A stretch of 46,442 nucleotides of DNA, taken from IMG/VR virus record IMGVR_UViG_3300025892_000038, positions 1 to 46,442 of that record; one strand, given 5' to 3'. Below the pieces are notes generated by a model, which saw only the letters and a list, made by a program, of their open reading frames with translations, had not been told where the DNA came from and searched no databases. Origin of the DNA: a virus. Made by a program: the position numbers and the translations under genes. This document shows, piece after piece, positions 1 to 7,861 of the stretch; positions within the stretch are counted from its first letter, which is position 1, and every line of letters begins with the position of its first letter.

Positions 1-181
1 AGAATACCCTACTGATTGGCTCAAAGAGCAAGGTTGGGGTAAAAAAGCTAAAGCTGAGAAAAAAGCTCCAGCTAAAAAAGCTGAGAAAAAAGCTCCAGCT
101 AAAAAGGCTCCAGCTGAAAAAGCAGTTAAAAAATCAGACGTAGAAGATAAAGCAGTTAAAAAAGACGTCGAAGACAAGTAG
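1..181 (+). CDS. C-terminus of a Lys/Ala-rich protein (partial)
   Basis: The reading frame is open from base 2 to a TAG at 179-181 and gives the last 59 residues of a protein that starts outside the window. After a short ordinary stretch (EYPTDWLKEQGWG) it becomes a low-complexity tail of Lys, Ala, Pro and Glu with KKAPAKKAEKK-type repeats, ending in two AVKK / DVEDK units. Such tails resemble histone H1-like sequences and would be disordered and able to touch nucleic acid. It lies directly upstream of the head-tail connector, so a capsid or head protein is likely by position, but the family cannot be told from this fragment. Confidence 0.7.
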   Translation, partial: EYPTDWLKEQGWGKKAKAEKKAPAKKAEKKAPAKKAPAEKAVKKSDVEDKAVKKDVEDK

Positions 182-190
182 GAGGTCTAA

Positions 191-847
191 ATGGCTTTCT
201 CAACGGCAGCTGACGTAGAGTCTTATACCCAAATAGACTTTGACTCTAGCTTAGAGACTCATTTAACTAACAATCTCATACCTTTCGTAGATGCCGCTAT
301 TAATCAATATGTCGGTTACAACCTTTCACATGGTACTAAGACCGAGACATTTACTGGCGACCAAACACACGAAATATTTTTAAGACATCTACCTATACAT
401 TCCATTACATCTGTAGTGGAAGATGATACAACATTAACAGAAGGTAATTCTGCTGATTTTGTTTTTTATGATAGTGGTAGGTTAAGAAGATTAGGTAAGA
501 GATGGTCTTATGCTAAAGAACAAAACATTGTAGTAACTTATGTATCTGGGTACACAGCATTTGATGGTGGATTAGACACCGATTTACCAATACAAATAAA
601 AATGGTTTCTGCAAGAGCTGCTGCAAGAATACTAGAAAACACTTTATCAGTATCATCACAACAAGAACCTGGAGAAATATCTGCACAAGGTTCATCTGAT
701 GCTGGTAACTTTAATCTAGCAATGTCAGAAAGAATAGGTGATTATTCAGCTGATTACGGAGTAGGTGTTGATGCACTATCGACAGCACCATTAACTCAAT
801 CAGATATGAATCTATTGTCACCTTATAGAAAGTCTTACTTTGTGTAA
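191..847 (+). CDS. Phage head-tail connector protein (HK97 gp6-like adaptor)
   Basis: This 218-residue protein has the pattern of gp6-like adaptor proteins that bind the portal ring and form the first connector layer. The N-terminus (MAFSTAADVESYTQIDF) gives way to an all-helical start with an early PFVDAAINQYVGYNL helix, then a beta segment (HEIFLRHLPIHSITSVVEDD) and a helical part with KMVSARAAARILEN. The start is supported by AGGAGG at 181-186 just ahead of the ATG. It is the first gene of the head-completion block and is followed through a TAATG overlap by a zinc-knuckle protein. The fold call rests on motif shape and gene order (adaptor, head closure, terminator, tube), which is the usual siphovirus order. 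Confidence 0.8.
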   Translation: MAFSTAADVESYTQIDFDSSLETHLTNNLIPFVDAAINQYVGYNLSHGTKTETFTGDQTHEIFLRHLPIHSITSVVEDDTTLTEGNSADFVFYDSGRLRRLGKRWSYAKEQNIVVTYVSGYTAFDGGLDTDLPIQIKMVSARAAARILENTLSVSSQQEPGEISAQGSSDAGNFNLAMSERIGDYSADYGVGVDALSTAPLTQSDMNLLSPYRKSYFV

Positions 848-1476
848 TGCCTAATAAGCAGACTCCATCAATAGAAGAGGCAAAAGAATTATTCAAAGCT
901 AACCCTCATTACAAGTTAAAAGATTTTGCTAATGATTGGGGCGTCTCTATAGAACGTGTAAGGCAAATCAAAAAAGAAGCAGGCATAGTTCCAATGTCAG
1001 AAATAGACACGAGTATTGTTGAAATAATTTTAGAGAGAATAAGAAACGGTGAAGCAACTTTGACTAATCGTGAACTATATAAAGGATTACCAGTAGGTTA
1101 CGACAGATTTAGAACATGGATGATGAAAGATTCTAGTATTAAAGAACAATGTGATTTAGCTAGAGAGGAATACTTATCTACTGATAAAGTAGAAAAGAAA
1201 TGCTATAAATGTGAAATTATAAAACCTATAGATACATTTAATAGAAGTCAAAAGTATCAAGATGGATTCAATAGATATTGTATAATTTGTCAGGAACAGA
1301 TTATAGAGGAAAAAGATGATGTTAAAAGAAAGACTTGTTTTATGTGTAAGCAATCTCTATCAGTTAAATCTTTTAACAAAAATAGAACTATGAAAGATGG
1401 ATATTCTTTATTTTGTAAGAATTGTCAAAGAAAAGAACGTAGGTCTAAGAGAAGACTAAATAACTTAACTTCCTAA
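847..1476 (+). CDS. Helix-turn-helix protein with two tandem zinc-knuckle units
   Basis: This 209-residue protein starts in a TAATG overlap with the connector gene and has no clear Shine-Dalgarno sequence. Residues about 15-45 look like a helix-turn-helix (LKDFANDWGVSIERVRQIKK). The C-terminal half holds two repeats with the same spacing: C119-x2-C122 with C145-x2-C148, and C164-x2-C167 with C190-x2-C193. Each unit has the K-x(4)-F ... DG pattern between its Cys pairs. This Cys pattern is known next to HNH or endonuclease VII domains and in phage DNA-binding proteins, but no HNH motif is visible here. The end is strongly basic (KERRSKRR). DNA binding is a fair inference. Its place between two structural connector genes is unusual and suggests a cargo gene. 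Confidence 0.65.
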   Translation: MPNKQTPSIEEAKELFKANPHYKLKDFANDWGVSIERVRQIKKEAGIVPMSEIDTSIVEIILERIRNGEATLTNRELYKGLPVGYDRFRTWMMKDSSIKEQCDLAREEYLSTDKVEKKCYKCEIIKPIDTFNRSQKYQDGFNRYCIICQEQIIEEKDDVKRKTCFMCKQSLSVKSFNKNRTMKDGYSLFCKNCQRKERRSKRRLNNLTS

Positions 1477-1497
1477 TCTAACTGCTAGATTTATAGT

Positions 1498-1845
1498 ATG
1501 GCAGGCTCATATCCCGAACGTTTATTAATACATAGAATATCTATTCAAAGAACTGTTGGTGCTAATTATGACACTCGTGGTTTAGATTCAGATGTATGGA
1601 CTAATGTAGCTACTAATGTACCCACTCGTATGGTCTTTGGTAGTGAAACAGAAAGTAGAGATGGTAGAAATACTGTCGTGCAAAACTGGTCAGCATACTT
1701 TACTGGTACAGTAGATTTAAAGTCATCTGATAGAATTTACTGGGATGATGAAGACCAATATTTTGAAATTAGTAGTGTAAGGAAGAGTCACAATCGAGTA
1801 GGCAGATTATTCTCAGTACAAGCTGAACTTATTTATTTCGAGTAA
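1498..1845 (+). CDS. Head-closure / head-tail joining protein
   Basis: This 115-residue protein matches the length and layout of the phage head-tail joining family (SPP1 gp16 / HK97-type stopper), a small beta-barrel that sits under the connector and closes the filled head. It starts with a basic MAGSYPERLLIHRISIQR strand, has a central D-V-W-T-N-V segment and T-R-M loop, and ends with the usual strand pair (SSDRIYWDDEDQYFEISSVRKSH ... FSVQAELIYFE shortened here). Position after the connector and before the tail terminator agrees. No strong ribosome site precedes the ATG. Its stop overlaps the next start as TAATG, so translation of the next, very large gene is probably coupled to it. Confidence 0.7.
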   Translation: MAGSYPERLLIHRISIQRTVGANYDTRGLDSDVWTNVATNVPTRMVFGSETESRDGRNTVVQNWSAYFTGTVDLKSSDRIYWDDEDQYFEISSVRKSHNRVGRLFSVQAELIYFE

Positions 1846-4800
1846 TGCCTAATATATCAACAAAAAGTGTTGCTGGTCAGTTTGGTGAAGAAACTAAGGT
1901 AATAACAAAAAAGACCTACGTATCTGAAGGTCGTAAAGATGTCCTTCTATCCAGAAAACAAGAAGCTTCAGCCTTTCGTATTCTAAGATATTATAACTGG
2001 TCAAAGTCATTTGGAATGAAAACTCAGTTTCTTAGTAACATGTCCAATGCATCATATGGTATATTACAAACTCTAAATACAGTTTCTGCTTTCGCAACTT
2101 CTGATAGTTTAGTTCGTTCTATTGCTGCTCGTTATGGTTGGGTTGTTGCTGGTAGAGCTTTTGGTAGAGTTCAAGGTAAAGTTTTACCACAGGGTGGAGG
2201 ACCTTTTGGTAGGTTCGCACGTGTTAAAGGTGGTCAGTTTTCAAGAAAAGTATTAGGTAATTTTATGAACTACTTTACTACAACGACTATGGAATTTGAA
2301 AATGTAGCTGGTACTCAAAGAAAAATAATGAAACAATTACAAACTGCTGGAAGTATAGGACCAACTTGGGCTGGTATGGCACTAGCTGAAGCTATAACTG
2401 GAGCACCTGACCCTTATGCTACACAGGCTAGAAAAGTTATGAAAGGTGGTAGGGAAAGAACAATGAAAAGAGATGCGGGTTTTGCCTCAGATGCAGAAGC
2501 AGGTAAGACAGATTCGTATTTAAGTAAAAGAGCAGACATATTACAAAGAATGGGTAGTGCTGGTATGAGTGCTCCTGAAATGACATATTTAATAAAAGCA
2601 ATGGAACAAGGTGGCGACCCTGACGACATAATGAAAAAATATAATGCCCTTAGTTCAGACATAATGAATACTTTGAATAAACACGCAAAACTAGGAACTG
2701 GTGGAACTACAGGTCACATGGGACAACGTGCAAGGTTTATTCAGCAAGATATGACCGACAACATGGGTAGACCTGTCATGGAAACAGCTTCCAATATTAC
2801 TGGATATGATGATACAGGCACTCTTGGATTTGGAAGTCATTATCTACAAAATCAGTTTAACGATGGTACTGGTGGAGGTCCTAGTTTTTATCCTAAAGCA
2901 AATAAAGAAGAATCTATAGTCCGAGGTGGTAAAGCTTCTGTAATTGAATATTCCACTACAGATGATACATTTGGTAGTTATACACAATTTAATGAAGATG
3001 CTACTCAAGTACAACAACAAAGAGTAAATGAGATACTTTCTGAAGCATTAGGTGTAGATTTATACAAAGGACCTCAACAAATATTTGAAAGTTATTTTGG
3101 TGGCTCTGGCACTCAAATGGGTCCTACTGAAATGAAGTACGGTAAAGATTCTAAGCGAACAAGTTACGAAAAAATTATTGACCCCAAAACTGGTAAGTAT
3201 GCAGGAAGTAAAGAAAAAATTACTGGTGGTACTTTAAAAGATATGACTGGAGAATACAGTGAAGTAAGTAATCAGATAGACCAGACTAATTATAGACTTG
3301 TTCGTTCTTCTAGTAATCCTAAAGAGCATAACTATATTGCTTCAAGACCTGATATTATCAAAGGTTTAAGAATGATAGATGCTAAAAATCTTCATAAGAA
3401 AAATCCAAAAGGTGGCTTCTTAGCTTACGGTATAGAACTTTATCAACATAAAGGTCTTAGAGATGTTGAACAAATAGAATATGGTGGTCCAGCTACTGAC
3501 TTGTCAAGAAGTTTAAGAAACAGAACAGATAGATATGTATATGCTAGAAGTATGTTTGTTCATCAAGCAGCACAAAAAGCAGCTAATAAATTAGGTTTAG
3601 ACGCAAACTTAAAATTCTCAAACCGTAAAGCAGATGTTATGGGAACTTTAAGGAAACGTCAGACTAAAGCTATTTCTCAATATCAAAAAGATAAAAATCA
3701 ACATACTTCTACGAAAGGTGGGTATACATTATTAGTAGATAAGAGAGTAAGGGAAATACTTAAAGAAGATTTAAAACGAGCCAGAAGTCCAAGGATTGTA
3801 GATGGCAACAAGCTTCAATTTAATGATATGAAAGTTTCGGATAATTTAATTCAAGCTGGAGAATACAATAGCCTGAGAAAAGGTGCTAACACTGTTTACT
3901 TTACTGACGATGCAGGAAATAGATTATCACATACTTTAAGCCCTAAAGATTACCCACCAGAATTTTTAAATGAATTTGATAAGTTAGAAAAGGATTTAAA
4001 AAAGAACTTAACAAGTATATCTGGGGATATGCCTTTATCTGATGAATATTACTTATCAGGTGCTTTTGCTAGGTCTGATGCCCGAAGAAGACAAGCAGGA
4101 GTTTTAAGTGATGACTTACCTAGAAATGAATATGGAAACAGAAGACAACTTACACCTAGTCAATTAAGAAGACAAAATTTTAGAGTTAGGGGTGGTGTTT
4201 ATACTGAAGATGACATTCTTAGCCAAGCCCTTGCTGAAACAGCAGAAGAATTGTTTCCAGAATATTTGAACGAACTTTCTACTATACAAAAAGGAATTGA
4301 AGATGAAATAAAGATTAAAGTTGAACAAGGTCAAGCTGCAATCAAGAAACAAAAACTTAAAGGCGAAGCAAAACGTAAGGCATTTAGCGATTTAGAATTT
4401 GAAGCAGACCAAATGTACGAGAAAGGATATCAAGATGCTGTTACACGAGCAACTGATAAAGTTCTTGGTAATTTAAATGCTACTCATCCTGTAGTAAGAG
4501 AAAAACTAGATAGTATAAACAAGCAGATTGAAGGTGTTATTAGAGGTTCTGGTAACAGAAGTATAAGTCAATTTAAAATGGCACCTGTCATGATTCAATC
4601 TAAATACACCCAATACCACAATGCATTAATGAAAGGTGAAGGAGCAGCAGCAAAAGATATACTTAATGAGTTGACCGACGATGGAAAAATTAAATTAAAA
4701 GCAGTTGAAAATCATTTAGGATACAAAATGGAATTAATTGGTAGCCAGGCAAATGGTAATCCTATTTATAGAAGAGTTACATTATCAGAGAGTAATGATT

Positions 4801-5624
4801 ATAAAACTGAAGAAATAGTTTTTAAGGGTACCCCTTATAGAGAGGCAACTGCGATTGTCAATGGTAAGGAAGTTAAATATAAAATTAGAGTAGATGAGGG
4901 CGACCAAGGTATCAAAAATTATAGAGATTTAGAAAGAAACCAGAAAAAAGGTAACGCTGGTTTAAATGATATAGGTGGTGTTGGTTCAAACATAAACAAA
5001 AGCAAATCAAATAAATTTGGCGACCCAACAGGACAACAAGCTTTAAAGGATTTAAAAAAAGGTGATTATAGATTGTTTGGTGGTCTTGGTAATGCATCTG
5101 ACATATCTGCTAATAAACTTCTTGAAGGAGTAGATAGTATGTTAGACAGTCCTCAATCTAAAGACCTTATGCGTGCTTATAAGGATGTACGAAGTCATGT
5201 TATAGTAAACGGAGCAGGAACAGTAATAGGAGGTTTATATGGTGGTGAAGGTCAATTTGAATCTATTGCAGGTGGTCAAACTGGAAAAGCGACTCCTAAG
5301 TTAAAAAAAGCTTTAACAAGAATTACTTCACTTAGTTACAGTAATGAAGAAATGTTTACCCTTCTACACCTATTTCTAGCAGTAGAGGAAAATCAAGAAG
5401 TTAAAAAAGAATTACTTGCCGTATTTGACCCAACAACTGATTATGGAAAATTAGCTACAGGTCAAAGTACTAAAAGAAAAGGACATTCATTAGGAGAGAG
5501 ATTTGGTGGTGGGTCTAGGATTTTAGATTCATTTATGATAGAACAAATGAAAGCAATACTAAGAACTAATTCAAATAGAAGTAAGATAGATTTATTCTCT
5601 CTTGTAAGAGTTAGATTAAGGTAA
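1845..5624 (+). CDS. Large (1259 aa) virion-associated protein of unknown function
   Basis: I do not recognise this protein. It occupies the slot between head closure and tail terminator where most siphophages carry a neck protein of about 120-180 residues (HK97 gp10 type). I see no gp10 motif. The first 200 residues are Gly/Ala/aromatic-rich with amphipathic helices (SYGILQTLNTVSAFATSD, AARYGWVVAGRAFGR). The middle is hydrophilic, rich in Lys, Gln, Asn and Tyr. Residues about 800-870 look helical and charged. The end is basic (RVRLR). There is no signal peptide and no enzyme motif that I can identify. Start is a TAATG overlap. It could be a fused neck protein, an internal head protein ejected with DNA, or cargo; location inside the structural operon makes a virion protein most likely. 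Confidence 0.6.
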   Translation: MPNISTKSVAGQFGEETKVITKKTYVSEGRKDVLLSRKQEASAFRILRYYNWSKSFGMKTQFLSNMSNASYGILQTLNTVSAFATSDSLVRSIAARYGWVVAGRAFGRVQGKVLPQGGGPFGRFARVKGGQFSRKVLGNFMNYFTTTTMEFENVAGTQRKIMKQLQTAGSIGPTWAGMALAEAITGAPDPYATQARKVMKGGRERTMKRDAGFASDAEAGKTDSYLSKRADILQRMGSAGMSAPEMTYLIKAMEQGGDPDDIMKKYNALSSDIMNTLNKHAKLGTGGTTGHMGQRARFIQQDMTDNMGRPVMETASNITGYDDTGTLGFGSHYLQNQFNDGTGGGPSFYPKANKEESIVRGGKASVIEYSTTDDTFGSYTQFNEDATQVQQQRVNEILSEALGVDLYKGPQQIFESYFGGSGTQMGPTEMKYGKDSKRTSYEKIIDPKTGKYAGSKEKITGGTLKDMTGEYSEVSNQIDQTNYRLVRSSSNPKEHNYIASRPDIIKGLRMIDAKNLHKKNPKGGFLAYGIELYQHKGLRDVEQIEYGGPATDLSRSLRNRTDRYVYARSMFVHQAAQKAANKLGLDANLKFSNRKADVMGTLRKRQTKAISQYQKDKNQHTSTKGGYTLLVDKRVREILKEDLKRARSPRIVDGNKLQFNDMKVSDNLIQAGEYNSLRKGANTVYFTDDAGNRLSHTLSPKDYPPEFLNEFDKLEKDLKKNLTSISGDMPLSDEYYLSGAFARSDARRRQAGVLSDDLPRNEYGNRRQLTPSQLRRQNFRVRGGVYTEDDILSQALAETAEELFPEYLNELSTIQKGIEDEIKIKVEQGQAAIKKQKLKGEAKRKAFSDLEFEADQMYEKGYQDAVTRATDKVLGNLNATHPVVREKLDSINKQIEGVIRGSGNRSISQFKMAPVMIQSKYTQYHNALMKGEGAAAKDILNELTDDGKIKLKAVENHLGYKMELIGSQANGNPIYRRVTLSESNDYKTEEIVFKGTPYREATAIVNGKEVKYKIRVDEGDQGIKNYRDLERNQKKGNAGLNDIGGVGSNINKSKSNKFGDPTGQQALKDLKKGDYRLFGGLGNASDISANKLLEGVDSMLDSPQSKDLMRAYKDVRSHVIVNGAGTVIGGLYGGEGQFESIAGGQTGKATPKLKKALTRITSLSYSNEEMFTLLHLFLAVEENQEVKKELLAVFDPTTDYGKLATGQSTKRKGHSLGERFGGGSRILDSFMIEQMKAILRTNSNRSKIDLFSLVRVRLR

Positions 5625-5661
5625 TAACCTAAACTTTCTTTAAATAAGTTAGTATGAAAAT

Positions 5662-6144
5662 ATGCCAAATACATTAGATACAGGTCAAAAAGCACCACCT
5701 GACGCAGAAATTATATTACGTAAGTGGGCTCTAGCTCAAACAGCAATAACTGACATTGTTGGACAAAACATAGCTACTAGACTACCTAGAGAAGCAGCAC
5801 TACCTTTTTTAACTTTATATAGAGCAGGTGGACAATTAGTAAATCCTATGTCAGAAGTACACATGCAAGCAGCTTTAATGCCTATGGATTGTTTTGCTGG
5901 TAAATGGGGAGGGTCAGCTAACACTGGTACTCCTGATTATGGAAAAGCATATGAACTTTCAAATGCCGTGATTCAGTCAGCTTTCAACTATAGTAATGGG
6001 TATATAACATCTGATGATGATACTCCGTTAAGAGCGAAGATTTACGGGTTTCAAATAATGCAGATGCCTACCAGAGTAGAAGAAACTGCAACTGGACTAG
6101 GTAGGTACTCAATAGCATTGAGTATGATGTACAGAGCAGTATAG
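5662..6144 (+). CDS. Tail terminator / tail completion-like protein
   Basis: At 160 residues this has the layout of the tail completion family (DUF3168 / gp17-like), which caps the tail tube and joins it to the head. The N-terminal helix contains a typical ILRKWALAQTAITDIVGQ segment followed by R-L-P-R-E-A-ALPFLTLYRAGG, where the family has a conserved PFVTY-like strand. The C-terminus carries the final strand pair (GRYSIALSMMYRAV). It lies just before the tail tube module, which fits. The ATG at 5662 is preceded by a 37-base gap without a convincing Shine-Dalgarno sequence. Confidence 0.65.
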   Translation: MPNTLDTGQKAPPDAEIILRKWALAQTAITDIVGQNIATRLPREAALPFLTLYRAGGQLVNPMSEVHMQAALMPMDCFAGKWGGSANTGTPDYGKAYELSNAVIQSAFNYSNGYITSDDDTPLRAKIYGFQIMQMPTRVEETATGLGRYSIALSMMYRAV

Positions 6145-6152
6145 GAGATTTT

Positions 6153-6464
6153 ATGTTTGGAAAAGAACACAAAGTTAAAGTAAAGATTCATCCTTTGTTC
6201 TCACAGAACAAAGCTAAAGATGTTGTGACTGGCATTATGTTCAGTCAAAACGAATGGGTAGAGATAGAGTCCAAAGACTGGGATAGATTAAAGGAAAAAA
6301 ACTGGACACTTAAGGGTGACAGTTATCCTTTATTAATTATTGCAGACGAGGAAGTCGCTGAAGAAGAAGACAATGATGCTTCAGATGACTATGTGGGTAA
6401 AGATATTGAAGACTTTGCCTTAGATGGCAGTGTCTTGCAAGATACTGAAGTAGAAGAAGAGTAA
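6153..6464 (+). CDS. Small acidic-tailed tail-module protein, unknown function
   Basis: A 103-residue protein with a basic first third (KEHKVKVKIHPLF) and a strongly acidic end (AEEEDNDASDDY ... DTEVEEE). It starts 8 bases after the tail terminator stop with AGGAG at 6143-6147 upstream, and ends shortly before the tail tube gene. The split charge suggests a small adaptor that holds a partner, perhaps an assembly factor for the tail tube. No family recognised. Confidence 0.7.
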   Translation: MFGKEHKVKVKIHPLFSQNKAKDVVTGIMFSQNEWVEIESKDWDRLKEKNWTLKGDSYPLLIIADEEVAEEEDNDASDDYVGKDIEDFALDGSVLQDTEVEEE

Positions 6465-6477
6465 TTAGGAGATAATT

Positions 6478-7125
6478 ATGCCAAGCACAAATGGTACAAT
6501 ATCCGAAGTTATTGTTGGTACTGGTGTACTTTATGTTGCAGCAATCGCTAATGATGGTAATGCATCAGGTGATTACGTAGCATTTCCAACAGATGACGGT
6601 GCATCCGCATGGTCTGACCCTGCGTCTAGCTGGGTTGACGTTGGATATTCTGAAGACGGTTGGACTCTTGAAATGGATAAAACATTTGAAGATATCATGG
6701 TCGCAGAAGAAATAGACCCAATTGCTACCTTCAAGACTGCTCAAGAAGTTAGATTAACTGGTGAACTTGCACAAGCTTCACAAGCTAACTTACAAGTAGC
6801 TCTTGGTGGTGGAACAATCACAACTGGTGATGGTTCAAACGGATACCAATCTGGTTATAACGCTGTTATGCCTCCAGCAACAGATGACTTTGATGAGAAA
6901 TCATTATTGTTAATTGTTGATGGACCTGCTGGTGCAGATAGACATGTAGAAATTCCACGTGCAGTAAACGTGGGAGCTTTCTCAATGGCTCATCAAAAAG
7001 CACCTCAGAAGGTTGTTATTGCAACTGAGTTTAAAGTACTTAAACCAAAATCCGTAGCACAGTACACAGAATTATTCAGAATCATTGATAATACAAATGA
7101 CTCTGACGTATTCGACATTAACTAA
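6478..7125 (+). CDS. Major tail (tube) protein
   Basis: This 215-residue beta-rich protein has the size and place of a siphovirus tail tube subunit: after the terminator and before the chaperones and tape measure. Features that fit tube proteins are the N-terminal strand SEVIVGTGVLYVA, a Trp-containing VDVGYSEDGWTLEMDKTFEDI stretch shortened here, a GELAQASQANLQVALG segment that resembles the self-association helix, and a long C-terminal strand ending in DVFDIN. Codon use is more GC-tolerant and regular than its neighbours, as expected for an abundant protein. AGGAG at 6467-6471 fixes the ATG start. Confidence 0.75.
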   Translation: MPSTNGTISEVIVGTGVLYVAAIANDGNASGDYVAFPTDDGASAWSDPASSWVDVGYSEDGWTLEMDKTFEDIMVAEEIDPIATFKTAQEVRLTGELAQASQANLQVALGGGTITTGDGSNGYQSGYNAVMPPATDDFDEKSLLLIVDGPAGADRHVEIPRAVNVGAFSMAHQKAPQKVVIATEFKVLKPKSVAQYTELFRIIDNTNDSDVFDIN

Positions 7126-7169
7126 AGATAGTTAAAATTAAATAATAATGATAATGATTGGAGGTCGGC

Positions 7170-7529
7170 GTGGCTGACAAAAGATACAAAGACTTCGACG
7201 AAGCGTCGAAGGAAGAAGCAAAAGAACCTATTCAGGTTAAATTAAACGGTAATATATATACCTTTCCCCCAGCACTACCTGCTAGAACTGTTTTAGCACA
7301 AATGCGTTGGATGGACGAAACAGGAGCAATGCCTACAGCAGCTGTTCCAGAATGGCTTTCATCTATTGTAGGTGAAGAAGTTATGGAAGACATACTTGAT
7401 GAAGGTGCTACATGGGAACAATTAGAAGAGTTACTTCAATACCTATTAGCAGAATATCAAGTAGTTCAAGAAACCGATGCTGAAGTAGACGTTGAACCAG
7501 AAGAGGGTGACGAAGACAGCCCAAAATAA
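7170..7529 (+). CDS. Tail assembly chaperone, short product (gpG-like)
   Basis: This 119-residue acidic protein is the short tail assembly chaperone. The start is set at the GTG of 7170 because GGAGG lies at 7160-7164, five bases upstream; the TTG at 7158 would put that ribosome site inside the gene. The body (IQVKLNGNIYTFPPALPARTV ... WLSSIVGEEVMEDILDEG) resembles the gp4/gpG-type chaperones of actinobacteriophages, and the end is highly acidic. A slippery heptamer directly before its TAA stop lets some ribosomes enter the next frame. In lambda-type systems the short and fused products together guide tape measure and tube assembly. Confidence 0.75.
   Translation: MADKRYKDFDEASKEEAKEPIQVKLNGNIYTFPPALPARTVLAQMRWMDETGAMPTAAVPEWLSSIVGEEVMEDILDEGATWEQLEELLQYLLAEYQVVQETDAEVDVEPEEGDEDSPK
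7520..7526 (+). promoter_or_regulatory. Programmed -1 ribosomal frameshift site (CCCAAAA)
   Basis: The heptamer C-CCA-AAA sits in the correct phase of the 7170 gene (codons CCA at 7521 and AAA at 7524), immediately before its TAA at 7527-7529. A -1 slip lets both tRNAs re-pair (CCC, AAA), and reading continues ATA ACT TTC GAG TCC into the ATG at 7541 without a stop. The -1 frame is closed by TGA at 7508-7510, so the shift must happen in the short window 7511-7529, and this is the site in it. The downstream ORF lacks a ribosome site. This is the classical G / GT arrangement of long-tailed phages. Confidence 0.85.
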
Positions 7530-7540
7530 CTTTCGAGTCC

Positions 7541-7858
7541 ATGGAGATAATCTATCGGTGGGCTCAAGTTGAAGCAGATTTTCAAAGACACTATCTTGTA
7601 GAAGACCCAGGTATACTGACATGGAGAAGATTCATGTTGTTACTTGTTAATTTACCTGTAGATTCTTCATCTTTTTACGCACCATTTTTAAATGCTGCAC
7701 AAGAAGGAACTAAATATAAATCAGAGTCAGGTCTTACACCACCTAAGGGATGGTACAAAGCAGAACTTGATAGAATCAAAGGACGTAATAGACCAAGGAA
7801 GCAATTATCAATTGACCAATTTGTAAAGGAGAGCAAAGGACAAGGTAAAAGTAGATAG
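7541..7858 (+). CDS. Tail assembly chaperone, frameshift extension (gpT-like)
   Basis: From its first ATG this ORF encodes 105 residues, but it is probably made as the C-terminal part of a fusion: 119 residues of the upstream chaperone, five linker residues (ITFES) from 7526, then this segment, giving about 229 residues. There is no Shine-Dalgarno sequence ahead of 7541, which argues against independent expression. The sequence begins with MEIIYRWAQVEADFQRHY and contains LTWRRFMLLLVNLP, similar to the T domains of other phages, and ends basic (ESKGQGKSR), opposite in charge to the acidic end of the short form. Confidence 0.75.
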   Translation: MEIIYRWAQVEADFQRHYLVEDPGILTWRRFMLLLVNLPVDSSSFYAPFLNAAQEGTKYKSESGLTPPKGWYKAELDRIKGRNRPRKQLSIDQFVKESKGQGKSR

Positions 7859-7861
7859 GAT

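Noticed and set aside
7158-7169. TTG at 7158 as start of the tail chaperone
   Set aside because: The GGAGG ribosome site at 7160-7164 would then be inside the gene; GTG at 7170 has the right spacing.
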